From the NCBI RefSeq assembly GCF_031127835.1, contig NZ_JARXHX010000002.1, forward strand, positions 248,001 to 312,000: a stretch of DNA of 64,000 bases, written 5' to 3'. Shown in pieces: positions 44,475-54,746 of this stretch (position 1 is the stretch's first letter; every line of letters starts with the position of its first letter). Origin of the DNA: Pelagicoccus sp. SDUM812002. GTDB lineage: Bacteria; Verrucomicrobiota; Verrucomicrobiia; Opitutales; Opitutaceae. The notes beneath the pieces were generated by a model that saw only the letters and a program-made list of their open reading frames with translations, did not search any database and had not been told where the DNA came from. Both the position numbers and the translations under genes were made by a program.

Positions 44475-47400
44475 TGAGCGTCGCTGCTGCTGCGCTTGCT
44501 GTGGACAATGGAATAGACGACGGGTGTAAGGAGGAGGGTGATGACTGTCGAGCCGACGAGCCCACCGATCACTGCTCGAGCAAGCGGTGCTTGGGCGTCG
44601 GCCCCTTCGCCGATCCCGAGGGCTAGTGGAAGGAGTCCGAGCACCGTGGTGAGTGTGGTCATCAAGATAGGGCGGAGTCGCCGCCGCCCAGCTTCGGCCA
44701 CCGCATCGCGAGCTCCGGTGCCTTCCAGTCGGAGTTGGCTGGCTTGGTCGACGAGCAGGATAGCGTTGTTGACCACGATACCACCCAGCATGATGCAACC
44801 GATGCCCGACTGAAGATTCATGGTGGTATCTGTGATGATGAGAGTGATAATCACGCCGATCGCTGCCATGGGTACGGCCACCATAACGATGGTGGGGTCG
44901 CGCAGGGACTCGTATTGGCAGGCGAGCACCATGTAGACGAGCATGATGGCGAGGCCGAGGGCTATAAAGAGTTCGTTGAAGGTTTTTTGCTGCTCCTCCC
45001 AAGAGCCGGTGATGCGGAAGGAGTAGTTGGCTGGGCGAGGGATTTGGTTGAGGATAGCCTCTATTTCCGCGGATACGTCGCCGAGGGCGCGTTTCTCGAA
45101 TTCTGTGTCGAGGGTGACGAGACGTTGTTGGTCGCGCCGCTCGATTTCCTCCGGAGCGCGTCCGAAGTCTGAAGTGACGAGGTTACGCAGCGCGACGAGT
45201 TCACCCGACGGTGTACGCAGGGTTAGGTCGAGGACTTCGTCGATGGAGAGCTGTTCGGCGTCGGCCATTTGCACGAGAATGCGATAAGAGTTACCGGAGG
45301 TGCGGTAATCTCCGGCTCGTGATCCAGCGATGGCGGTTTGCAAGACTTCCGAAACATCGCGAGCGGAGAGGCCGAGGTCGGCAACCTTGTCGCGGTCGAT
45401 AGTGATTTCTTGGCGGGGAGTGCCCTCATCAAAGCTGGTATCGACGTCGGTAACGCCTTCGAGAGTCTCGATGCGTTCTTTGGCTTCGAGTGCTAGCTTT
45501 TCGAGAGTGGGAATGTCGGGGCCGCGGACTTCTACTTCGATACCTTGTCCACCACCGCCTAGGAGGCGGTTAAGCAGGTTTTGCCCTCGCGGTGCCCATG
45601 AGCCTGCCCTTACTCCGGGGATTTGCCCTTCGAGAAGTAGTCGTAGGTCCTCGGCGATTTCTTCGTTGGAGCGCTCCCGCTGGCTGGCGGGCACGAGAGT
45701 GAAGTTGATTCCCGCTCCGTCGCCACGGGCGTCGGTGACATGCGATACGGCTTCGGGCACGGCTGGTATGGCTATCTCCTCGAGTCGTCTGGTCAGTTTA
45801 TTCACGATCTCGAGTCGCGTCGAGTTTTCGGCACGCATCCAGACGTTTACTTCCCCTTCGTCGCTCGGTGGCATGAATTCGCTGCTGATCATTGGGGAGA
45901 GAAAGAAGCTGAGCACTAGGGTGGAACCTGCTCCGGTTAGGACCCAGCGTCGATGGCGCAGGGCTTTGTTGAGCAATTTCTTGTAGCTGCCTTCTAGAGC
46001 TTGGAACCAGCGCTCAGAGGTTTCGGAGAGCCGGCGGAAAGGGCTTTTCTTTTGCTCCTCGAGCGAGATTTGCCCTCGCAGGATCCTGGCGGAAAGCATG
46101 GGCACGAGGCTTAGCGAAACGACAAGCGAACAGATTAGGGAGAAGGACACAGTGTAGGCCAACTCGCGGAAGAGTATCCCGGAGACGCCGGGGACAAAGA
46201 TGAGGGGCAGGAAAATAACGAGTGTGGTGATGGTGGAGGCGATGATGGCAGTCGCCACCTCTCTTGCTCCATTGGCCGCGGCGACGCTTGGCTGTTCTCC
46301 TTCCTCATCTCTCCGTCGGAAAATGTTTTCCAACACCACAATGGAGGAGTCGACCATCATTCCGACGCCCAGGGCAAGTCCACCGAGTGACATCATATTT
46401 AGCGTGAAGCCCCCAAAGTAGAGCAGTGCGAAGGTGGCTATGATGGAGATCGGGATGGCGAGCGAAATGACGAGGGTAGATCGCCAATCACGCAGGAAGA
46501 ACAGCAGTACGAGGATGGCGAGACCGCCACCGTAGAGGACGGAGCGAGATACGTTTTGGATGGAACGCTCGATGAAGTTGCCCGAGTTGGAGACGGGCAC
46601 GATGTTGATGAGCGGGTAGTCTTTGTTTGTGCGATCGATCTCCTCGAGGATGGCTTGGGAAACCTCGACGGTGTTCGCATTGTCCTGCTTGCGGATAGCG
46701 ACTCGGATGCCTTGCACGCCGTTGACGCGCACGATGCGGGTCTCCTTTTCGTAAGTATCCTTGATGACTGCGACTTGTTCGAGGGTGACGGTGGCGCCTT
46801 CTCGCGTGTCGACTACCGTGTTGCGGATTTGGTCGAGGTTTTGGAATTGGGCAGGGGCGCGGAGGGAGACTTCGTAGCGGCCCTCTTGGATGGATCCGGA
46901 TGGACGGTCGAGGTTGGAGTCACGTATGGCTTGCAGGATCTGGTTTAGGGGGATGCCGAGGGCTTGCAGGCGCTGGCGGTCTATTTCCACACGAATCTCT
47001 CGATCGAAGCCGCCCCATAGGTCGACTTGGGCCACTCCCGGCACGCGGGAGAAGCGGAAACGGATCTCGTTGTTGATGATATCGGTCAGCTCGACCGGGT
47101 CGATGTCGCCGGAGACGCCGAGTATAACGACAGGGAAGGAGTCCACGTCGAACTTGGATACGCGTGGTCGCTCGATATTGTCCGGCAACTCGTTGAGCTC
47201 GTCCTCAAGGGTTGCTTGGAGTTCGAGCGCTGCGGCGTTGACTTCGGTGCCCCAGGAGAATCTCACGCGCACGCGGCTGCGGCCCTCGCTAGATTGGGAG
47301 GTGACCTCCTCGACGCCTGGCACGGTGGAAACGATTTCCTCGATGATCTGGGTGACTAGGGTTTCCATGACCTCGGGACTCGCTCCCGGGTAGCTGGTGC

Positions 47401-47542
47401 TGATGGTAATGGTGGGCAGCTCGATGCTCGGAAAGAGGTCGATCTTCAGCCGAGCGAGTGAAACGGAGCCGAGGACCACCACGATGAGGGTCACCATCGT
47501 GGTGAAGATGGGGCGTTTGACGCTAAGGTCGGAAAGGCTCAT
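44471..47542 (-). CDS. RND-family (HAE1) efflux pump inner-membrane protein
   Basis: The 1023-residue protein has the RND length and 12-span layout. It starts [20 protein letters not shown]. The periplasmic loops follow the first and seventh spans. The proton-relay segment is [20 protein letters not shown] (Asp-Ser rather than Asp-Asp: the second aspartate of the usual pair is serine). The second half has [20 protein letters not shown]. It exports toxic compounds or lipids in exchange for protons, with the adaptor and TolC-type partners encoded on either side. It overlaps both neighbours by four bases. Confidence 0.95.
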   Translation of the reverse strand: MSLSDLSVKRPIFTTMVTLIVVVLGSVSLARLKIDLFPSIELPTITISTSYPGASPEVMETLVTQIIEEIVSTVPGVEEVTSQSSEGRSRVRVRFSWGTEVNAAALELQATLEDELNELPDNIERPRVSKFDVDSFPVVILGVSGDIDPVELTDIINNEIRFRFSRVPGVAQVDLWGGFDREIRVEIDRQRLQALGIPLNQILQAIRDSNLDRPSGSIQEGRYEVSLRAPAQFQNLDQIRNTVVDTREGATVTLEQVAVIKDTYEKETRIVRVNGVQGIRVAIRKQDNANTVEVSQAILEEIDRTNKDYPLINIVPVSNSGNFIERSIQNVSRSVLYGGGLAILVLLFFLRDWRSTLVISLAIPISIIATFALLYFGGFTLNMMSLGGLALGVGMMVDSSIVVLENIFRRRDEEGEQPSVAAANGAREVATAIIASTITTLVIFLPLIFVPGVSGILFRELAYTVSFSLICSLVVSLSLVPMLSARILRGQISLEEQKKSPFRRLSETSERWFQALEGSYKKLLNKALRHRRWVLTGAGSTLVLSFFLSPMISSEFMPPSDEGEVNVWMRAENSTRLEIVNKLTRRLEEIAIPAVPEAVSHVTDARGDGAGINFTLVPASQRERSNEEIAEDLRLLLEGQIPGVRAGSWAPRGQNLLNRLLGGGGQGIEVEVRGPDIPTLEKLALEAKERIETLEGVTDVDTSFDEGTPRQEITIDRDKVADLGLSARDVSEVLQTAIAGSRAGDYRTSGNSYRILVQMADAEQLSIDEVLDLTLRTPSGELVALRNLVTSDFGRAPEEIERRDQQRLVTLDTEFEKRALGDVSAEIEAILNQIPRPANYSFRITGSWEEQQKTFNELFIALGLAIMLVYMVLACQYESLRDPTIVMVAVPMAAIGVIITLIITDTTMNLQSGIGCIMLGGIVVNNAILLVDQASQLRLEGTGARDAVAEAGRRRLRPILMTTLTTVLGLLPLALGIGEGADAQAPLARAVIGGLVGSTVITLLLTPVVYSIVHSKRSSSDAQ

Positions 47543-48723
47543 AGCTCGATCGATAGAGTTGAGTCGTCGGGGATGGTGATAGTAGATCCGTCATCTAGCA
47601 GATGTTGGCCTAGAACGACGACGCGGCCGTCGAGATCTGCCTCGAGGATCTGCACTGTGTCTTCGGAGCGGATGCCGGTTTTTACCTTATGCCAGCGCAC
47701 CGTTTTCGAGTCTTCGGAGACGATGAAAGTCCCGGTGTCAGATCCTCTGCGAGCGAGGGCGGCGTAGGGGATTACGGTGGCTTCCTCGACGCGGTCGAGC
47801 GTGATGTTTGCCCGAACAAACATGCCTGGCTTTAGCGAGTGGTCTGGGTTGGAAAGGGAAAGTTCGACACGAGCTTGGCGGCTGTTTTCGCGGAAGATGG
47901 GCGAGATGCGGTCGATTTGCCCCTCGAAGACCGTGTTAGGGAAAGCGTCGGTACTGAAGCGGGCGACCTGGCCTGGTTGGAGAGAGCCGTAATCACGCTC
48001 GGTGACGTAAATCACAGCGGTGATGGGATCCAACTCGACGATCATGAGCAATGGCTCGTTGGCGGAGACGGTTTCCCCTTCGTCCACGTAGCGCTCAGCG
48101 ACCACGCGTCGATCTTCGTCTCCCGACCAATCGGCGGTGATGCTTGTGTAACTGAGGCGGATACGGGCAGATTCGAGCGAAGACTCGGCACGGATGACTT
48201 GGGCCTCGGCGACTTTGACTTGGGCTTGGCGGGCGAGGAGCTCTGCTTGCACGTTGTCGTACTCGGTTTCCGAAGCGATGCCTCGCTCGCGAAGGGTAGT
48301 GGTTCGCAGGTCGGCACGAAGGGTGATTTCGAGAGAGCTTTTGGCTTCGGCGAGGTTGGCCTCGGCTACGGCGAGATCGGCTTCAGCTTGGCGAACAGCT
48401 TGGTCGAACTCAGCTGCGTCCAGCATGACAACGGTATCACCGCGCTGGACGACGTCGGAGATGTCGACAGGAATGTCCTTCACGCGCCCTGCTACCTTGG
48501 GAGCGACCACAAATTTGGAATGGGCTTCAAGCGCTCCGCTGAAGACGCGTCGCAGCTCGATGGGCCTGTGCTCGATAGGGGCAACCGCTACTGCGGCGGC
48601 TCTTTCGCCGCGGCTTTCTTCTTCATCCTCGCTGGAGGACTTGAAAATAAAGAAGCCGAGGATGCCGAGACCTGCGACTGCGAGTAGAATGAGAGGGAGT
48701 TTTGATTTTTTTTCTGAGGACAT
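47539..48723 (-). CDS. RND efflux periplasmic adaptor (HlyD/AcrA-like)
   Basis: The ATG at 48723 gives 394 residues ([20 protein letters not shown]), with an N-terminal anchor or signal and then an acidic linker ([20 protein letters not shown]). The barrel-sandwich part [20 protein letters not shown], the alpha-hairpin ([20 protein letters not shown]), the beta-barrel ([20 protein letters not shown]) and the membrane-proximal [19 protein letters not shown] region are in the usual order. It links the pump to the outer-membrane duct. It is the first gene of the operon; a palindrome cluster lies 8-40 bases upstream of its ATG. An earlier GTG at 48750 would start inside that palindrome. Confidence 0.93.
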   Translation of the reverse strand: MSSEKKSKLPLILLAVAGLGILGFFIFKSSSEDEEESRGERAAAVAVAPIEHRPIELRRVFSGALEAHSKFVVAPKVAGRVKDIPVDISDVVQRGDTVVMLDAAEFDQAVRQAEADLAVAEANLAEAKSSLEITLRADLRTTTLRERGIASETEYDNVQAELLARQAQVKVAEAQVIRAESSLESARIRLSYTSITADWSGDEDRRVVAERYVDEGETVSANEPLLMIVELDPITAVIYVTERDYGSLQPGQVARFSTDAFPNTVFEGQIDRISPIFRENSRQARVELSLSNPDHSLKPGMFVRANITLDRVEEATVIPYAALARRGSDTGTFIVSEDSKTVRWHKVKTGIRSEDTVQILEADLDGRVVVLGQHLLDDGSTITIPDDSTLSIEL

Positions 48724-48730
48724 GAGCGAG

Positions 48731-48763
48731 GTAAGTGGGAATTCCCACACATGTGGGACTTAC
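48731..48763 (-). promoter_or_regulatory. Palindromic control site before the efflux operon
   Basis: Three half-sites of one motif, GTGGGA (48735-48740), TCCCAC (48743-48748) and GTGGGA (48753-48758), form two overlapping dyads, one of them a perfect 14-bp palindrome. GTAAGT and ACTTAC flank the whole as a further inverted repeat. It is a good candidate operator for a TetR, MarR or MerR-type regulator. Confidence 0.5.
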
Positions 48764-48908
48764 GACTGCGATGCTTGCATGAATGCTGTCTTTTTGGCGA
48801 GTTTGGAGCTGTATAATGGCGCTACAAAATCGGATCGTCAGATTCTTGGCTAAGCCATCCCTGTTTCACGGCTTGTAGCAGCTTGGGATTTCGGGCTTGG
48901 TTGGACTC

Positions 48909-49994
48909 ATGGGTCTCCTCTTTGTGCTGCTTTCGATCTTGGGCGCTGTCCTGCTTTTGCGAATACTATTATGGAAGGGGCCGATCGGACCGGTTTCGGA
49001 GCGTTTACCGATGGGCGTAGTCGACATGCACTGCCACACGGCAGGTATCGGAGCGGGCGGTAGCGAAGCTCGGATCTCCGAGGCTCTGCGTGGAAGCTGG
49101 CGGTTTCGCGTGTACCTGAGGATCTTTGGGACCAGCGAGAAAAACTTGATGGCTGGAGGTGATCGCTCGCTTATGGAGGATATTGATCGGGCGATCTCGG
49201 ATTCCGAGCACGTTAGGTCTGCGGTGATTCTCGCGATGGACGCGCCTCACAAAGATGACGGAAGCCTAGATCTGGAAGCGATTGAGGTTTGGGTGCCGAA
49301 CCGCTTTGTGGGGGAGGTGGTGAAGGATTTTCCAAATCTGCTGTTCGCGGCGAGCGTGCATCCACTGCGTGGAGATGCACTGGAGGAGCTGGAGTGGTCG
49401 AAGGCGAATGGCGCTGTATTGGTGAAGTGGTTACCCAATATCCAAAACATCGATCCGAGTGACGAGCGACTGGTGCCGTACTACGAGAAGCTGGTGGAGC
49501 TTGATCTGCCGTTGCTTACGCACACGGGGCATGAGGATTCGTTCTCCCGCACGGACAATTGCCTAGGTGACCCCAAACTCTTGGAGTTGCCCCTTCGTTT
49601 GGGTGTGCGAGTAATAGCTGCTCACGTGGCGAGTGCAGGTAAGAACGAAGGGCAGTGTAACGTAGAGAGGCTGCTGGAGATGATGCCTCGGTTTCCGAAC
49701 TTGGTGGCGGATATCTCGACGCTGACACAGTTTAACCGGAAGCGATTCTTGCCGCGGGTCTTGGCGGATGAGCGTTTGCGAGGAAGGCTTCTGTACGGGA
49801 CAGATTACCCCTTGACCAACACGCCTATGGTATCGCCTTGGCTGTATCCACTTCGTCTGACATTTGGTAAGATGTTGCGGATTTCTCGGGTCAAGAATCC
49901 GTGGGACCGCGATGTAAAGCTGAAGACGGCTTTAGGCGTTCCGGTGGAAGTCTTTGAGGAGAGCGGGCGGTATTTGTTGGGTTCCTGGAACTAG
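48909..49994 (+). CDS. Membrane-anchored amidohydrolase-family (amidohydrolase 2) protein
   Basis: With the ATG at 48909 the protein has 361 residues and one N-terminal membrane segment (GLLFVLLSILGAVLLLRILL). The TIM-barrel metal motifs are visible: MGVVDMHCHTAGIG (HxH of strand 1), VLVKWLPNIQNIDP (strand 4 Lys position), LPLLTHTGHEDSF (His), RVIAAHVAS (His) and GRLLYGTDYPLTNTP (final Asp). This is the pattern of the amidohydrolase 2 group (decarboxylases and hydrolases). Substrate unknown. It is divergent from the efflux operon across a shared control region of about 185 bases. Confidence 0.85.
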   Translation: MGLLFVLLSILGAVLLLRILLWKGPIGPVSERLPMGVVDMHCHTAGIGAGGSEARISEALRGSWRFRVYLRIFGTSEKNLMAGGDRSLMEDIDRAISDSEHVRSAVILAMDAPHKDDGSLDLEAIEVWVPNRFVGEVVKDFPNLLFAASVHPLRGDALEELEWSKANGAVLVKWLPNIQNIDPSDERLVPYYEKLVELDLPLLTHTGHEDSFSRTDNCLGDPKLLELPLRLGVRVIAAHVASAGKNEGQCNVERLLEMMPRFPNLVADISTLTQFNRKRFLPRVLADERLRGRLLYGTDYPLTNTPMVSPWLYPLRLTFGKMLRISRVKNPWDRDVKLKTALGVPVEVFEESGRYLLGSWN

Positions 49995-50071
49995 GATGAA
50001 TCGGCGCTCGCCGCGAAATCGGGGGCAGCTTGAATAGGCTTTGCGGATCACGTGAGAGTGGTCCCTCCCTT

Positions 50072-51322
50072 TCAGTCGACGAGGCAAGCGTCCAGCTCGG
50101 CTTGCAGGCGGTCGCGGTCGAGCTTAAAACCGATAAATACGAGCTCTTGGCGGCGGTCGCCGTGTGGAGCTTCCCACTTCTTTTCCACTTCGGCCGGGAC
50201 TTGCGAGCGGTCGATGTTCCCTTTTTCGAGCGCGGTGATCCACCAACTGCCGATGAAATCGCAGCGGGTGGTGGAGCCGGCAATGGAGAGGAAGCCGACT
50301 TGCTGGTCGTTTCCTTCGATCCAACAGTAGCCTTTGGCGCGAAGCAGTCCGGGAATGGAGGTGTTGATGATGTTGGCAAACGTGTCTGCCTGGAAACGTT
50401 TGCGGGAGCGGTAAACGAGGGTGACGAGTCCTTGCTGGGCTTTAGCGATGGGGTCGAGGGCCTTGGAGATGCTGGGGAAGAAAAGCGAGCTGGGTGAGGA
50501 GCTGACTTTTCGAAAAAGGGTTGGGGCGGGTCGCTCCTCGATCGGGTCGGCGGGTCCGGAGTCTCGGTCTTGTTTGTCGAGGCTTTGAAGCCAGCTGGCG
50601 CCAGATAGGGTGGAGTCGAGGTCGAAAGAGCCGTTGTGCAGGATGTCAGAGTTGGGCAGCTTGCCGTTCTCGCACTCGTGCTTGATGGCGCGTCGGTTGA
50701 GCTCGTCCAAGATGACTAGCACCTCGCTACGTTCGTCTGCCGTGACTTGGTCCATCTTGTTGAGGACGAGCAGGTCCGCGCACTCTATTTGCTCGATAAT
50801 CAGCTCGAACACGGGCCGCTCGTCCTCTTGGCGTAGAAGCTCGCGGGAGGTGCCCTTCGCAGCGTTGGCCTTCCATTCGCGGAGGAAGAAGGCAGCGTCG
50901 ACCACTGTCACCAAACTGTCGATACGAACGACTTCTTCGAGCGATTTGCCGTTGGGTCCGGGTGTGAGGAAGGTGTGGACGATCTGGGTGGGCTCCGCCA
51001 CGCCAGTGGATTCGATGACGATGTGGTCGATGTTACCCTTTTTGGGCAGATCCATGACGGCGAGGGCGAGATCGCCCTGGATGGTACAGCAGATGCAGCC
51101 GCCGGATAGTTCGACGACCTCGTTTTGAGTTTCGCCTTCGAGGGTTCGCACTTCGCTCTGGATGAGCGCGGCGTCTATGTTGACCTCGCCGATATCGTTT
51201 ACGATGACAGCTATTCGTTCGCCGTTGGCATTTCTGAGCAGGTGATTGAGCAGAGTGGTTTTGCCGGCGCCGAGGAAGCCGGAGAGGATGGTGACAGAGA
51301 GTTGTGGCGTCGATTCGGGCAT
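50072..51322 (-). CDS. COG0523 (CobW/YciC-like) GTP-dependent metal chaperone
   Basis: The 416-residue protein has the GTPase motifs of the family: Walker [10 protein letters not shown] (residues 15-23), the metal-binding GGCICC motif (74-79), [14 protein letters not shown] and NKMD. The C-terminal CobW_C domain follows ([20 protein letters not shown], then [20 protein letters not shown]). COG0523 proteins hand zinc or other metals to client enzymes during scarcity. A perfect 19-bp palindrome lies in the divergent gap before the M16 zinc protease, so both genes may share an operator, which hints at zinc. Confidence 0.92.
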   Translation of the reverse strand: MPESTPQLSVTILSGFLGAGKTTLLNHLLRNANGERIAVIVNDIGEVNIDAALIQSEVRTLEGETQNEVVELSGGCICCTIQGDLALAVMDLPKKGNIDHIVIESTGVAEPTQIVHTFLTPGPNGKSLEEVVRIDSLVTVVDAAFFLREWKANAAKGTSRELLRQEDERPVFELIIEQIECADLLVLNKMDQVTADERSEVLVILDELNRRAIKHECENGKLPNSDILHNGSFDLDSTLSGASWLQSLDKQDRDSGPADPIEERPAPTLFRKVSSSPSSLFFPSISKALDPIAKAQQGLVTLVYRSRKRFQADTFANIINTSIPGLLRAKGYCWIEGNDQQVGFLSIAGSTTRCDFIGSWWITALEKGNIDRSQVPAEVEKKWEAPHGDRRQELVFIGFKLDRDRLQAELDACLVD

Positions 51323-51375
51323 TGCGGGTCCGTTTTTAGGGGGAGGGTCTTGAAAGGAAAGGCTATTTGGGGAGG

Positions 51376-51394
51376 AACGAATTGCTAATTCGTT
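51376..51394. promoter_or_regulatory. 19-bp perfect palindrome in the divergent gap
   Basis: AACGAATT, three central bases, then AATTCGTT. It lies 54 bases before the COG0523 start and about 40 before the protease start, so it could serve both. It does not match the enterobacterial Zur box. A following T-run would allow terminator function on the plus strand, but no plus-strand gene ends there. Confidence 0.45.
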
Positions 51395-51433
51395 TTTCTA
51401 GGCCAAGGGTTATCACCTTTGTCCCCTATTTAA

Positions 51434-54262
51434 ATGCGTTTCATATCCAAGCTTGTAACCGTTTTCCTTTTAATTGCCCTTTCCTCGACGATCTGGGCTC
51501 AGCTTCCAGAGGATTTCGACCTGTCGGCTCCATTGCCGGTCGACCCGAATGTACGCGTCGGCGAGCTGGACAATGGCTTGCGCTACTACATCCGCAAGAA
51601 CCCGCGACCGGAAAACCGCGTTTCGCTGCGTCTGGTGGTCAATGCTGGCTCGTTGCAAGAGGATGACGACCAGCGGGGGATCGCCCACTTTCTCGAGCAC
51701 ATGGCCTTCAACGGGACGAAACATTTCGAAAAGCATGAACTCGTTAACTTCCTGGAAAGCATTGGGATGCGTTTTGGCCAGCACCTCAATGCGAGCACCT
51801 CTTTCGATCAGACGATCTACAAACTAGAGGTGCCTTGGGACGATCCGGAAACGATCGACAAGGCGTTTCTGATCTTGGAGGACTGGGCTTCGAACATTTC
51901 GCTCGATCCGTTCGAAATCGAGGCGGAGCGTGGGGTCGTGGTGGAAGAATGGCGCTCGGGCCAAGGAGCTGGGCAACGCATCCGCGACCAGCAGTATCCG
52001 CTCGTTTTCTTCAATTCGCGCTACGCTAAGCGACTTCCCATCGGTTCGATGCTGGTAGTGCAGAACGCCCCTGCTGAGCGCTTCGCGGATTTTTACGAGA
52101 AGTGGTACCGTCCGGACTTGATGGGCGTGATCGCGGTCGGAGATTTCGATCCAGAAGAAGTTGAGCGTCAAATTATCACGCGTTTTTCCAGGCTCGAGAA
52201 TCCGGAGGACGCGCCGGAGCGTGTGGAGGCCAAAGTGCCGGACCACGAGCAAACTTTATTCTCGGTCGTCTCGGATCCAGAAATCACCAGCATGTCGGCG
52301 AGGGTTTATCTCAAACTTGACCCAGACAGCGATGAAACAGGGGAAGACTATCGTCGCCATCTCATCGAACGCATCTACTTCTCTCTTCTCAACAAGCGCT
52401 TGAGCGAGCGTACCCTCGAAGCGAATCCTCCCTACATCAGTGCTAGCGTAGCAGCCACGGGACTGGCCCGAACCAAGCGAGCTTACGTCATGTCGGTGGG
52501 CTTAGTGCAGGGAAAAGTGCAGGAAGGGATCCAGCTATTGACTGCGGAAGTGGCTCGGGCGAGTAGAAATGGGTTCAGCCAAAGCGAACTCGATCGCGTC
52601 AAAGCGGACATGATTCGCGGAATGGACCGAGCATATGAGGAGAGGGAAAATACGCCCTCGAGCGTTTTTGCCAGCGAGTACACCCGGGCTTTCACAGTCG
52701 ATGAACCAATTCCCGGCATCGCGCTGGAGCGTGCTATGCACCATGCTTTTTTGAAGGACCTCGACGTGGAGGAGGTCAATCGAGTGGGTGACGTTTTTCG
52801 TACCGAGAAAAACAGGGTCATCCTTTTCACCGCGCCCGAGGCAGAAGGGTACGAATTGCCAGCAGAGAAAGAGCTCTTAGCCGCTTTGGAAGCTGGCCGG
52901 GCGATGGACTTGGGCGAGTACGTTGACGATGTTTCCGATGCCCCGCTGCTTGCGGAAGTCCCCGAGCCTGGCGAAATCGTGGAGGAGCGTTTCCACGAAG
53001 CGGTCGAGGTTCACGAGTGGACGCTGTCTAACGGAGCACGGGTCGTCATCAAGCCCACCGACTTCAAGAATGACCAGATCCTCATGTCGGCTTACAGTGA
53101 AGGGGGCAGCAGTCTCGTGGCGGACGACGAATTTATCCCCGCGATGACCGCGACAATGCTGCTTGGCGAGGCTGGAATTGGCCCCTTCAGCACAATTCAG
53201 CTGGAGAAGAAGCTAGCTGGCAAAACGGTGCGACTCTCGCCCTCGATCGGCTCCAGCGCTGAATCGCTCAGTGGCTCGACTTCGCCGCAAGATTTGGAGG
53301 ACTTCTTCAAGCTTGTTTACCTGCAGATCACCGACCCGAACGAAAAAGACCTCGATAAGGCGTACGAGTCGGTGAAATTTCGCCTCTCGGAAATGGTCGC
53401 CAATCGCGACAAGTCGCCCGGATCGGTTTTCCAGGACGCGATTGAGGAAGAGTTTTACGGAGACCATCCGCGCCACCAACCGCTCGACCTTGAACGTCTC
53501 GAGGAGATGGAAGCCCGTTTGTCGTTGGAGATCTTCAAAGATCGGTTCCAGAATGCCGGTGATTTCACCTTCGTCTTCGTGGGTGCGATCGAACTGGAGC
53601 CGTTCCGCGAGTATGTTCGTACGTACCTTGCAAGTTTGCCGACCCGAGACCGTCCCTCGGAAAAGGCCCGCGAATTGGGCGACAAACCGAAATCGGGTCG
53701 CCTCTCGGTCGATATCAAGAAAGGGCTCGAAGAAAAGACGACGGTGCGGGTCTTCTTCAATGGCGATGCAGAGTGGACGCCGGAGAACCGCTACGCTTTG
53801 GCTTTCGCTCGTGGGTTGCTCAACATTCGCATGCGTGAAGTACTTCGCGAAGACAATGGCGGGGTGTACGGCGTGAGCGTGTTTGGTTCGCTGGGACGCT
53901 TGCCGGAAGGCTCCTACTCCACCGGTTTCGGTTTCTCCTGCGATCCTGGAAACGCGGAGAATTTGGTGCGGCTTGGTTTGATGCAAATCATTGAACTGCA
54001 AGAGGAAGGAGCTCGTGCGGAGAATGTTCAGAAGGTTCGCGAGCTGCACCTTCGCGAGCACGAACGCGGCATCAAGGAGAACGGATTCTGGTTGAACAAT
54101 TTGGTGGGCATGGTCGCCGAAGGGCGGGAATTCGAGGATATTTTGGAATTTCCGGAACGCGTCAGAGCATTCGATGCGAAGGCGGCTCAAGAAGCGGCAG
54201 TATTATATTTCGATATGCGCAATCTATTGGTCGCCTATCTTCGTCCAGAATATGAGGAGTAG
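51434..54262 (+). CDS. M16 (insulinase-type) zinc protease, secreted
   Basis: The 942-residue protein has a signal peptide (FISKLVTVFLLIALSSTIWA). The inverted zinc motif HFLEH is at residues 85-89 (GIAHFLEHMAFNGT), and the distal glutamate lies in AERGVVVEEW. The second half is the non-catalytic M16 repeat (from about residue 520, VEVHEWTLSNGARVVIKPTD), so the enzyme is the long two-lobed form like PqqL. It is expected to degrade peptides or receptor-bound proteins in the periplasm. It is divergent from the COG0523 gene. Confidence 0.93.
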   Translation: MRFISKLVTVFLLIALSSTIWAQLPEDFDLSAPLPVDPNVRVGELDNGLRYYIRKNPRPENRVSLRLVVNAGSLQEDDDQRGIAHFLEHMAFNGTKHFEKHELVNFLESIGMRFGQHLNASTSFDQTIYKLEVPWDDPETIDKAFLILEDWASNISLDPFEIEAERGVVVEEWRSGQGAGQRIRDQQYPLVFFNSRYAKRLPIGSMLVVQNAPAERFADFYEKWYRPDLMGVIAVGDFDPEEVERQIITRFSRLENPEDAPERVEAKVPDHEQTLFSVVSDPEITSMSARVYLKLDPDSDETGEDYRRHLIERIYFSLLNKRLSERTLEANPPYISASVAATGLARTKRAYVMSVGLVQGKVQEGIQLLTAEVARASRNGFSQSELDRVKADMIRGMDRAYEERENTPSSVFASEYTRAFTVDEPIPGIALERAMHHAFLKDLDVEEVNRVGDVFRTEKNRVILFTAPEAEGYELPAEKELLAALEAGRAMDLGEYVDDVSDAPLLAEVPEPGEIVEERFHEAVEVHEWTLSNGARVVIKPTDFKNDQILMSAYSEGGSSLVADDEFIPAMTATMLLGEAGIGPFSTIQLEKKLAGKTVRLSPSIGSSAESLSGSTSPQDLEDFFKLVYLQITDPNEKDLDKAYESVKFRLSEMVANRDKSPGSVFQDAIEEEFYGDHPRHQPLDLERLEEMEARLSLEIFKDRFQNAGDFTFVFVGAIELEPFREYVRTYLASLPTRDRPSEKARELGDKPKSGRLSVDIKKGLEEKTTVRVFFNGDAEWTPENRYALAFARGLLNIRMREVLREDNGGVYGVSVFGSLGRLPEGSYSTGFGFSCDPGNAENLVRLGLMQIIELQEEGARAENVQKVRELHLREHERGIKENGFWLNNLVGMVAEGREFEDILEFPERVRAFDAKAAQEAAVLYFDMRNLLVAYLRPEYEE

Positions 54263-54385
54263 CGAGATGGATGACTGAGCCTAGGTTCGGCCCCGATCAG
54301 AGGCTAGGGTACAAATTCCCGATGAACTCTACTAGGTTTCCAGGGTCCAAAGAGCGACTTATCATAATCTACGAAGACCCCGCCA

Positions 54386-54670
54386 ATGACCGACACAACT
54401 ACATCACGAGACCTTGCCAAGAAGATCGAATGGATCGGCTTGCGCAATTTGTCTTATCACGAAAAGGAGCGTGTACGGAACGAACTTGTTGAAGTGAGTT
54501 GCTACTTGCCCCGTCTCTTGGCCCTTGCTCTTTGGAGCTACTATGGCCGACGCCCACCCGAGTACATGGTAACCAGAGGTTCCGAAAGTAGCCTGCAAAC
54601 CTACCGTGAACGGGAAAGGACGAAAAGCTACATCCGCGAGCTCATGGCGGACTATAGGGAAGAGGACTAG
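54386..54670 (+). CDS. Small protein of unknown function
   Basis: The 94-residue protein starts at ATG 54386. It is rich in Arg, Glu and Tyr, with a central Leu-rich helix (VSCYLPRLLALALWSYYGRR) and charged ends (YRERERTKSYIRELMADYRE). No membrane anchor or family is recognised. It lies 123 bases after the protease and is closed by a good terminator, which supports its being a real gene. Confidence 0.5.
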   Translation: MTDTTTSRDLAKKIEWIGLRNLSYHEKERVRNELVEVSCYLPRLLALALWSYYGRRPPEYMVTRGSESSLQTYRERERTKSYIRELMADYREED

Positions 54671-54684
54671 AATTGATTTTAGCG

Positions 54685-54713
54685 AAAGGCCGCCAGCTGG
54701 GCGGTCTTTTTTT
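54685..54713 (+). terminator. Rho-independent terminator
   Basis: A 10-bp stem (aaaggccgcc with ggcggtcttt, one G-U pair), a 5-base loop and a run of Ts (ttttttt) follow the small gene by 14 bases and face the convergent SNF2 gene. Confidence 0.85.
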
Positions 54714-54746
54714 GTTCGTAGCGCGGAGCTACGGGGTCGCCTCAGC

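Noticed and set aside
42912-45002. TolC-family gene starting at 45002 (696 residues)
   Set aside because: The extra 176 residues are His/Arg-rich antisense-style sequence within the pump gene; the lipobox start at 44474 with ATGA overlap is clearly better.
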